NCBI GenBank assembly: GCA_025769875.1
Contig: JAGFNK010000167.1
Span: 39,480 to 103,479 of the forward strand
Source: Russula earlei
Taxonomy: Eukaryota; Basidiomycota; Agaricomycetes; Russulales; Russulaceae
Direction: 5' to 3'
DNA: 64,000 nucleotides
In this document: piece after piece, positions 22,385-32,176 of the stretch
How positions within the stretch are numbered: position 1 is the stretch's first letter
Layout: each line of letters opens with the position of its first letter
The notes under the pieces: model-generated
Database searches by the model: none
What the model saw: only the letters and a program-made list of their open reading frames with translations
What the model was told of the DNA's origin: nothing
Translations under genes and position numbers: made by a program

Positions 22385-25195
22385 GTTGAATTACCATAAA
22401 AGGCGATTGTGTCGGCAAGAGAGTCGGGACTTCAATCACGCGTTAATGGATGTAATTTAGTTATATAAGTGGGTTAATAATAAGATAACTCCTTACCATT
22501 TTCCCCCTACCAAAAAAAAAAAGAAATGCAATCTCGTTTCCAATTGATTGGCATGCCATCCGCATCATCCGCCCATTCCGGCCCGAGTGCCCCTTTTGCG
22601 ACAATGTTTCCAGATCACTGCCAATTCTGGAAAGAGGGGAGGACTCAATTATGACTGGGAGCACGGCAGATACCCCATGGAATGGCTGACAGCAGCCAAT
22701 TTCAACGCGTGGCGCCGGCAAGAAGAATTGGCTCACTCAATTGAATTGATTCCATCCAGCACCAAGCATGGGCAGGGATGGACAAAGAAGGTTTTCATCT
22801 GCTCCCGCCAACTATCTGGGGGAGCTTCAAGTTATATAAAGAAGCACCCCGATCACACATGGAGATCTGAGATCAAGAAGACGGGTTGCCGTTGCCGAAT
22901 AGTCATCAAGTCTTACGCGGATGTGCCTACCATTCTTGGACAATATGCAAGCGAGCATTCTCATGAAATTGGAATTGCTAATCTTGCTTACACATGAATG
23001 TCACGTGTAGCATGTGATAAAATTAAATTCATGCTGTCAAAGAAGGTTGATCCACGGGAAATAGTAAGTGCCTGTATTGAATTTATTTTATTTTTATTCG
23101 CTAACTTAATAATGGAAAGGTACACAATATTCAGGATTCATCGCCCGATGGCAGCTGAGACCGATTCATCTCACTCCGGGATGTAAGCCGCATGGCCCGG
23201 GAAATGGAAGATGAGATTATCAGGCTGCATCCAGAGGATGCTATCTCCACCAGGCTCTGGTTGGACAGGTTTACAGATGAAAAAACAAATGTTTTTTACA
23301 AAGACAGGCTGCACAGTGCCCCATCTCAATCAAATCTGCAGGAGGATGCATATGTATTATGCATCCAGACCCCTTTCCAAATGGAGGCATTCTGCTGCCT
23401 CAGGAATGGCTTCATCGGTATCGATGCAACTCATAATATTACTCAATATCTGGACTTCTTATTATTTACCATGATCACGCGCGATCACTGGGGACATGGT
23501 GCGTAATATTTACTAAATGTCAATTTAGCGCGCTTACCCTTTCCAGATAGGTGTGCCTGTTGCCTGGATGCTGGCATCCAATGGAACAAAGGACACAATA
23601 TCCTTTTTTGTCCATTGGGTCAGGGATGCCAGTCCGGCTATCTGGCCATCTATTATTATGACAGATCGTGATGCTGCGCAGATTGCCGCCCTCAAGATTG
23701 CCTATCCGGGAAGTCGGATATGGCTTTGCAAGTGGCACGTGTTGCGCGTGATGCGATCACACTTCAATGCTAACAATTTTCCTGATCTGTGGGATAAGAT
23801 CAAGAGATGGGTACATACAGATGATCAGGCCGACTTTCTACAAATCTGGGAGGAGATCTCCACTGATCCTCAGGTTCCAGAAACTTTTGTGAACTATCTT
23901 GGGTCTCAATGGATGCCTGTGGTGCATATGTGGTCCATGGTTTACCAGAAAAATCAACATATCTTTGAGGAAGGGGACACCAACATGTTGATTGAAGCGT
24001 ATGTGATCCTCCCAATCTAAAGATAAGATGACTCAATCTTTTTAGATATCATCATGTCCTCAAATCACATTGGCTCGACAGCAAGTGCAATTGGTGGATC
24101 GATCGAATATTATTTGTTCTAGTGCATCGCATGGTGCTATATTACCAAAACAGGCACGAATGGCAGAACGTCGGGCTCGATGGTCAGGACCTGGCAGCTG
24201 ACAGGCGTCATATAATTTTCACCCATGCCGAGAGCATCTCACAAGATTCGATCTTGCAATTCGATGAGATCTGCTTTCACGTCACTTCACAGTCCTGTTC
24301 CAGCGCATTTTACTCAATCAATCTGATGAAGTCAACTTGTGATTGCACAGATTATCCCCAGATTAGATTCTGCAAACACATTGCAGCAATCTACATCCAT
24401 TTTCCCTACCTCTGTCCTGAGGGGAGCACACAAAAGGAAAGTGCAAATAAATCACCTGACCCCCCATCCCCATCATCTTCTTCATCCACACCAAGGGAGA
24501 GCCTAGTATCTCTCTCACAGGAGATCATATCATTATTGCATGATCTCACATCTAGGCTTGAAAACACTAATCAAACAGTGGAGATCGTTGAGGCCACGCG
24601 GGCTGCCAAATATGGTTTGGCAGCCGCAATCAATTTAATTCAAGGCTCCAAGGTCTTACCTGATAAGGAAGTGATCGCGCCCAATCATAAAATGTGGACG
24701 GAGACAGCCGAGTGTATGGGTGTCAAACTCAAACAGGGCCCAAAACAACGGACCAGTCTCCCCAATGCGCGGGGATTGACAGCGTGAAGCATCAGCGTCA
24801 CTAAGGGAAAGTGCCGCCATGTTCACAATGATCTGTACACCAGGGGCGAACAGTCAGGCAAGTGCGCCAAGCCCAATGCAACATCTGCCACTGTGAATGC
24901 ACACATGCGTGCCCTCAGGGAACTGCTGTCCCTCCCTCGGAACCCCCCTCCCTCCAATGCTGCCACCTCCCTTGCACCAGGTCCCTTCAGACTCACACCA
25001 CTGCCTCTAACGGCCTCAACTGTTGCTGTTCCTTACAATACAAAATCTTTTTTTGTATCAATTTAATTTATTTGTCTAATAGCTAATAAATAAGTCATTA
25101 AATATGTAATTGAGAAAATGATTTGGTGACATTTAAATGCATAATTGATGTACCGATTCTCTTGCCAACAAAATCGCCTTTTATGGTAACTCAAC
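22385..25195 (+). mobile_element. Mutator-like (MULE) DNA transposon
   Basis: Terminal inverted repeats of about 45 bp: GTTGAATTACCATAAAAGGC at 22385 matches GTTGAGTTACCATAAAAGGC read from 25195 on the other strand, continuing as GGCAAGAGA(G/A)TCGG. The interior encodes a MULE-type transposase. I find no convincing 8-10 bp target-site duplication next to the repeats, so the insertion is old or one end has been altered. Confidence 0.8.
22525..24787 (+). pseudogene. MULE transposase, interrupted
   Basis: The N-terminal part (22640-22994) has a FAR1/WRKY-GCM1-like zinc-binding pattern (VFICSRQ, TGCRCRI, SEHSHEI). It is interrupted by an in-frame TGA at 22995-22997, after which the frame continues (SRVACDKIKFMLSKK). 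After a likely intron the catalytic core follows at 23192-24020: first Asp in GIDATHN, second Asp in MTDRDAAQIAAL, then CKWHVLR. A SWIM zinc finger (CDCTDY....CKH, about 24330-24385) and a Ser/Pro-rich tail end at 24785. SWIM after a MULE DDE core is the standard order. Several frame changes (about 23160-23190 and 24020-24120) may be introns, but the internal stop argues against an active enzyme. Confidence 0.75.
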
Positions 25196-25250
25196 CCACT
25201 GTGAAAAGAACGCAACTGCTGGCAGAAGTCGGAGAAAAAATACATACATG

Positions 25251-25647
25251 ACGGGCAGGAAGGGATAAGTCGACTCTGCTTATAGTCAACTCAGTGGATA
25301 ATAAAAGTAAAACATTTCAAGTGCTGAGTAGGCTCTGTTGTGGCCACAAATTATATTACATAAGTAATGACCTTAGTTGAGCACGAAAAATGTGACAAAA
25401 AAGGTTAAATATGGAGAGTCTACTCATTCCAGCACAACTTTTACTCAGGCTAGGTAAAAGTTGTGCCAGAATGAGTAGACTCTCCATATTTAACCTTTTT
25501 TGTCACATTTTTTGTGCTCAACTAAGGTCATTACTTATGTAATATAATTTGTGGCCACATCAGAGCCTACTCAGCACTTGAAATATTTTACTTTTATTAT
25601 CCACTGAGTTGACTATAAGCAGAGTCGACTTATCCCTTCCTGCCCGT
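25251..25647. repeat. 397-bp near-perfect palindrome (foldback element)
   Basis: Two arms of about 194 bp (25251-25444 and 25454-25647) are reverse complements with only about five mismatches, around a 9-base loop TCAGGCTAG. The outer ends read ACGGGCAGGAAGGG... and ...CCCTTCCTGCCCGT. There is no coding potential. It begins 55 bp after the MULE terminal repeat and ends where the family 3'-flank repeat resumes. It could be a foldback MITE; transcripts through it would form a long hairpin RNA. Confidence 0.9.
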
Positions 25648-25884
25648 CGTGATATGCAAGGATTATGTAAGAATTGACTTGCACGTCCAACATCCACGCA
25701 ATCGCACTGGATGAGCCTCTCACTGGCAGGCCAGCAATGAAGCGGCCCCTTCGTTGACACCTGCTCCTGCTTTCGCCCCGGCATCAGTCACAACACCTTC
25801 ACCTAATGCCATGTGCTATCAAAGAGGAGTAAACAGTCACATTTGCCTCTTGGTAGTCAGAGTGGGACCATGAAGCCGAAGTAT
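25648..25884. repeat. 3'-flank repeat of copy 4, left part
   Basis: A diverged match to about 9750-9935 and 13890-14090 (for example ATTTGCCTCTTGGTAGT, AGTGGGACCATGAAGCCGAAG). It is interrupted by the solo LTR and continues at 26270. Confidence 0.6.
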
Positions 25885-26274
25885 TGTTGCGCAGCATAGA
25901 GCGCAGCTAACAGGCCAAGCAACCCACCTTAGAGGTTGTGCTAATGCTCAAGTGATATTGGGGTGTAGAGTGATGTGTATACTCGTCTACAAGTATGGTA
26001 TTTATACCTCTATGACCCAGGGCTGTTCCTAAGTCCAAAAGAGGTGACTACAGGTGTCCACTATATCGCGCATTAAGTGACGCGTGATGTGGAAACGTTC
26101 TAGACGCAGCATAAGGCTGCATCTTGTGATAGATAGCGTACTATGTGTAACCCTATTGCCATAAGCGCATATACTAAAGTTCTGTCTAACACGTAACATC
26201 TGTGAGCGGATCTTGAACCTTGTATGAAGGTCTTTGCCTTTTTTGATCCGTTCGGGTTCCGGTTCAACAAGTAT
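25880..26274 (+). mobile_element. solo LTR, copia family II
   Basis: A 385-bp LTR (25885-26269), TGTTGCGCAGCATAG...GGTTCAACA, is flanked by a perfect 5-bp duplication AGTAT (25880-25884, 26270-26274). It matches the LTR at 59811-60197. With no internal sequence, it is the product of LTR-LTR recombination after insertion. The unoccupied site is visible near 9930. Confidence 0.9.
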
Positions 26275-26468
26275 TCCGTCCTATGATGATGAGCCCTTCC
26301 TTGAAGAACAAGCGGATGATGAGGGCATCGGCGGGTTATGATATACGGCGTACCATCTGTTAGACCGATACAGGTCCATTGATAACACAGTGGCAGTAAA
26401 ATAGATCGTAGATCCTCGTTTAAGTATATCCCATCTTGAGCTAGGCAATGTAACCCAAATTGTACAAG

Positions 26469-29037
26469 TCATACGGTACTTGATATAGTGACTGTGGCAG
26501 TGTAGCCCCCATCCCATTCCAAACCTGAGATCTTTAACAACACCACAGTTCCTCTCAAAGACACTTTTCTTGCCCTCGTCGAATTGGCCAGGAGACTTTC
26601 CCCTCGACTTTGGTAGTATGTCTTGTTGATGACGGGAAGCTTCGCTTTGGCAGGCAAATCTGTGATAATATCGCACCACGGTTTACCATTGTGAATCCCG
26701 GCTGCGATCGAAAAGCGTTCCGAGTAAGAACGGTCTTCAAAGAGTAAGGTTCCGGATCTCTCGCTATCCGTCATGCACAATCGGAGTTGCGTCGGAGAGA
26801 ACGTCTCCCAGAGGTCGTCATCTGGATCCAAGAGGTTCTTGGCGGCAACGTAAAATCTGTCTGTCATCTTGTCCACGACATGAAACAGGATACGATACGC
26901 GTAGTCGGGGGCTGGTGGTATATCGAGTTCAACTCCTCTGGGTAGTGTGAATGGTAGATGTGGATTGAGGTACCGAGAGCACTCACTCTGGAGGGGGCGT
27001 ACTAATCTGACCTCTGTTACGAATGAGAATTGTCGCAATACGATCGCCGTCTGACTGCAGATCCGATATCGTGAGGGATATGATCGTTCCTCGAGAACTC
27101 GTCATTTCTGAGTTGGCCGACAATCTCCCAGATCGCGATCCGTGGTACGAATCAGTCATAAGTCGCGACACAGCATTGCCAGGTACATCGACAACGATAT
27201 CGCACCACGGATTATCGTCGTGCATTCCGGCCACTACAGAGAACGACTCAGAAGACTTGCTGTTGCTGAGTAGTAAGCTTCCAGAAGCACCACTTTCCCT
27301 CATTTTCAGTTTGAGAGTTGCAAGGGACGTCTCTTCCCAAATGTCACTTGTTCCCTTTACAGCGTGATCGATGACGTGGAAATCTTGTCCGGTTTTGTCA
27401 ACAATTTTGAACTGAATGCGAGAAACGAAATGTACGGGTTCCGGCTGGGGACTTCTTCAAGTTGAAGCGACGATTCTTTAGGATGATCATTACTAACCTA
27501 GGAGAAGGATTGTGGCTAGTTTGAACTTCCGGAAATGTTTCGGATGCAACGTCAGTATCAGACGGTGAAGGCAGTCGTGAAGAACTGGATTTGGATATGC
27601 CGAGAGACATGGTACTCATATCTCTGTACTCAGTCGTTACTTTCGGTGTTGATTTCTTCTGGATCTTTGAGGACGCAGCCATCTTTTTCACATGATCAAC
27701 AAGTAGCCTGTACACCCCATCGCCGGCACTGGCATATTTGGCAATGGTCACATGATCGCGGTCAACGGGAATGATCGATTCCCCTTCGACGTCAAGAGTA
27801 GCAGACGATACATCGACGACCTATGGGAACGATTGGTTGATATTCAGCGGCTCGCGAATCATTCAAATCTCACCACTCCGAGATCAATGGCTTTCGTGAA
27901 GAACCTCTGATTCCCAAATTCAGTTAAGACGTGAATTCACTTTGAAATACCCCAAGACATACCCCGGGCAATTTCATCGGTAACTGTTCACAGAAGCTGG
28001 CAAACTTCAGTTCGGGATGAAGTTCTCTGAAGTTGTGAGCTAGGTCCATCAGTCCAGCTGAATCCTTCTCGAGAGTACGCATGGAGTGCATCGCATTACG
28101 ACCAAACGAGATTCTGGCAATGTTGACAAGAATATCCGCCAATTCCGCCTGCGCGCTCCCTTTATGCGGTGTTCCTAAGAAAATCACTCCTAAAGCGACA
28201 TTCCGTAGGGTCGAATATTCTATTCCGTTACTGATGAATATCAAAGCCTGCGATAAATAAGTATCTCTCAAACCGTTTAGCCTGTGTCTGCACACCTGTT
28301 TGAGTACCAATCCTCCTAAGCTATGACAGATGAAAATCACACGACGTTTTTGCTGGAGGTGACAAGTGAGCGCACAGGAGCAGTTGAGAAACAAAAAGCC
28401 CCCCTCACGATTTCCTCCAAGCCTTGCAGGCACCTAATGAAGAGTCTGGCGTGTTCCTGGATCCGGGCCCTAGAAGCATCTTTTATGACATTCGCGTTAT
28501 ATCCATAGAGCAACACCCGAGCGTCCGGTACTTGTTTGGGCAAAAGATCGCGAAGCCACATGACATTGTCGACTGTCCAACTGTCGAACGCGTGTCCGTT
28601 TAATCCATGAATCGCGATAATACTGTCATCAAATCAGCCTCAGCTTGACCTGGGGATGAAAGAATTTTATAAACCTACTCTAACTTGCGATTATCGCCAC
28701 CGGCAACTACCGTGAGTCCGTGGAAGTGAGTGTCTATTGCGACCCTCAGAGTCGATTCTACAGGGAAGGAGCTTGCCGACAAAGAGAACTTATCAATCTT
28801 CAGCAGCTTCTGTACTTCACTCATGCTCCGTAGTGTGATAGTTCCAGTCATCGTGTTAGAGTTGTCGGGGCTAACTTCAAGAGTTGATGATAGGACGACT
28901 TCTTGAGAGAAGCCCAGGAAGTCCTTCACAAGTTCATCTTGGTTCATCCAGTCAGGAAAGTTCATGTTCAGACACTTCCTCAAAAGTTGGCGTTTATGAG
29001 TGCCCAAGGGAATATTTTGCATTCGGATCGTGGTCAT
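26469..29037 (-). CDS. SERAC1/SesB-like hydrolase fused to two fruit-body-lectin-like domains, copy 4 (intact, 735 aa)
   Basis: Eight exons: 29037-28679, 28622-28409, 28352-28296, 28247-27963, 27906-27874, 27820-27498, 27454-26987, 26937-26469; total 2208 nt with an open frame. Architecture is as in copy 3, but the N-terminal domain is about 20 residues longer and the linker before the lectins is about 44 residues shorter. The elbow is CHSLGG (predicted Ser202), followed by FLGTPHKGS and predicted His339 in DRDHVTIAK. A Trp conserved in copies 1 and 3 (DQWSATL) is replaced (DVSSATL). The lectin dyads are reversed relative to copy 3: His-Asp in the first domain (GMHDDNPW) and His-Asn in the second (GIHNGKPW). 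It is the most diverged copy, so probably the oldest split, and is still intact. Function is inferred from domains only. Confidence 0.85.
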
Positions 29038-30369
29038 TTTGGAAGTAACGTGTCCCTTCCTTGATCACGGTTGATGAGAGATTGGAAAGTCGCGATTCGA
29101 GTGAGGCCCGATTTTGCCTGCTTCTTAAAGCAGTGATCTTCACTAACAGCAGCCTGCATAGAAATCAGTGTTCATATTAAGCTGCAGAGGTCCCCTCGCA
29201 GCGGAAGATAACAGCCAAAGCGGGTTGCAAGAAGACGCACCGCCTGACAGCTCAATTGATCGGGGAAGATAATACGAAGACCAGCGATGATACGTCAACT
29301 TGTTTTGTTAGACTTTAGGTTCCAGGGGCTCAAGTAGGTAGGGGACGCTTCAAAGAAGAGGGATGGAGGAATAGGCGAGAGACGCTGGTGAGGCGTCTGG
29401 GAAAGTCGACCACGAGACTTGTCCGTCCATCAGTATGTTGTCATAATGCGCTGTGTTTCCGCGAAGCGCGGGCACGCATCTGTCTTCGTTGTGCCAGGCA
29501 GTTGCCCTTGGCCTTTTCAAGAATTGTGACCTTTGTCATACCGAAAAAATGGAAAGTAATGGATAGCGTTCTTTGTTTTTGCGGCATGCTCTCGCTTTGA
29601 CACCTACGAAGGATGATGCATCGTGTTTACTGGTGGTGAGAGACAGGCGATGGGAACGCGCACGTCGGGAAGGCGGGCCGGCGGGCCGTTGACGCGGGCC
29701 AGTCAGAGGTGCGTATGAACGACGACGCAGAGTGGAGGTAGCAGACGATAGGGGAGACTTTTGTGTGCACGCAAAGGGGATTTCAAGAACAGTGAACACT
29801 TGTTGTTACATTTACTGGCAAAGACAAGCTATTTTACATGTATGTTACTTAGGAGAACAAATGGTTTTTTAGGAGTTTTGGAGTCGGGCACGGAAGTAAA
29901 ATAAGAACGGAATCGTATACTAAGGAGACCTTGGACATCGACGGAAATGACGCATTGCCTGTCTGTCTGGCTGATGCGCTTGCTCCGGTTTTGGTGCGCG
30001 CGTGCGATTGAGTCGCGCGTTTGCGTTTTTCGTGGATACGGGAGAGCTGGGACTGATATGGAATGAAAACTTGGCTTCGTGATTTACGGTCATTTTTGAT
30101 TTCAATCTCAATCAAACGGAGCAAAAGTAACGTATTCTCCCCTGAGGGGAGTGCAAAATTTTGAGGGATCGAAATGATCCCGGGGACGCGCCGTGTTGCG
30201 CTTTCGCGCTCCTCCGCACGCGCCGTGCCCCTGGCGACCCGAAACCGCCATTTACCTCACCGCGTCGCTTGAACTTGGGACCCGAGTACACCGACAAATC
30301 ATGATCCGTGAAGGAGATCTGGCCAGCATGAATATCGGCATCATAACGGGGATGGGATGATGGTGATCA
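29038..30369. other. 5' flank of copy 4 and intergenic sequence
   Basis: About 29060-29400 resembles the upstream regions of the other copies (for example a CAGCCTGCATAGAAATCAGTG stretch shared with copy 3). Beyond that I see only short frames without recognisable features. Confidence 0.4.
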
Positions 30370-30599
30370 CTATATGCGTGCGGATAACATAGTTACAGCA
30401 CTCGACTATGCAAAATCAACACCGGGATGGACTCTTGTCAGTGATACAGCGCTCTTTCCCGGAGCCGACATTTCTGCGACACCATACAAGCTATGGAGAC
30501 GACTAGACGGCCTCTCCCGATCCTTTCTTAGGTGGGCTCCGCCCCTACATCTGCGATTTCTCTCTCTCTCTCTCTTTCTCTCGACTTGAGCGGCGTTCA

Positions 30600-31356
30600 T
30601 AGTTTCAAAACAGCTTTTTTCTCTCACACAGGAATTCCCGATCTCGGGCACTACACTTCCAATGACCATTTGTCTCCTCAGATTGACCAGGCTCCAAAAG
30701 GTCAAAAGTTCCCATTCCCTCGATCTCCCCCCGCACCCTCCGCTGACGACTCGTAATGTCCTCCCCGCGCTTAGAGACCTTGATCTCTCGGTCATGAGCG
30801 ATTCAGCACTTTGAGGACCTCGTTGCCCCGATTCGCCTGCGCAAATTCATCGTCGCTCTCGTATTTGACACACCGCAACACCTCCGCTGGCCGTTTATCT
30901 TGCTCGATTCGAGCAACGGTGCAACCTCACGATGTCATCGTCGTGGTTTCACTTTCCCGGACAGAGACAGCTCTTGGCGCGGACGGCTCATCCGAAATCT
31001 GGTGCGAACGAGTTGCAGTGGCGGTTTCCGTCTCTTGGCAGTTCTACGCACCTCCCTTCCACACTGGCACTGTGGCCGAAAGGGCTCGTTCTCGAGCGTG
31101 ATTTTTGTCTTCAGGACGCCGCGAGGTCGACGTGCTAATCGAGAGCACTCGATCGCTGGAACCTCTAAGCCCGTTTACAACCTGTGCCTATCCAAGGAGT
31201 TCGCGCCATGACTCGTGCCTACCCTTGCGGAGCGAGGGTGTCAGGGACGCTACTCCCAGTACGAAACAGGGCTCCGGTTATTCAGGACTTGTCCGGGAAG
31301 CCGTTATGCGTTTCATCGCCGCGCGACAGCCTGAGCTCTTCGGGGGAGAAGAATGA
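30600..31356 (+). pseudogene. decayed F-box/LRR-type gene
   Basis: Fragments in different frames follow the order of the F-box gene at 3052-4804. RDLDLSVMS...FEDLVAPIRL near 30780-30850 corresponds to the 'VLPAL...YLENFLARI' segment there. It is followed by TETALGADGSSEIW near 30965, VLIESTRSLEPLSPF near 31130, and a tail ending FGGEE at 31354. Stops and frameshifts lie between every pair. No F-box itself is recognisable; it would lie in the CT-rich stretch near 30550 or further left. Confidence 0.5.
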
Positions 31357-32176
31357 CCAACGGATTCTCTTTCCTTTTCATCCCCGATGCCATCTGCTGC
31401 CTTGTACGCTCCGCCTTGCGATTTACGATACCTCGTCTCTCCGTATGATTTTCCTTTCAAGCTTATTGTGCTAGAGGGACAGTCTCTATGTTACACTTCA
31501 CTACTACAGAGAAATACTGAGGGAGAGCTGCGCAAGTCCCCGTTCCCCGCCACTCGGAGGTGGCGCCGGCTCAAGGGGCCAGGTTATCCTAACCTGTTAT
31601 CGAGCGCACTCCCCTATATGACTCTGAGAACAGAGCTACGCGCAGGTGGCAGACGTTTTCAGCGAAGCTACGAGATCCGAAATATCGGGAGAGGTTAGGT
31701 ATGTCAAGGCAGACAGGAGTATGTATCGCATTCCGAAGGGGCGCCGCCGCCGTATGATATCTGATATCTGGAACACAGTGACTATGGCTCTATTAAGGTA
31801 GGATGAAAATACAATGGCAAAAATGATTTGTCGATAGAATAAGATTGGGCAGGTCTCTCAGCGTTGACTTCATGCCTCAAAGTCTCGAGCATGTGACGCT
31901 TGCTGACACCGACCGCAGACTTGCCTCCTCGTCACTGGGATGTTTTCTTTTCCCCAAAGCTCACCATGAGTGACGATTGGCGCACGAAAATCATGTCGAC
32001 AACGTCGTCTGTTCCGTGACTTTATTTGCTATGCGATTGAAACGTGGAAGTGGATGGGGTATGCAAAGAACTAATGGCGGTCAACATGAATGAGTTACAG
32101 CTAAATGCGCGTCACAGTTTGAAAAAGAAAAGACGGGAAATAAAACGGAATAAGAGAAATGCTCCCCGACTCAGGT
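31357..32176. other. intergenic, no gene seen
   Basis: Short frames only. The right end presumably holds the 3' UTR and terminator of the minus-strand gene that stops at 32177. Confidence 0.4.
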
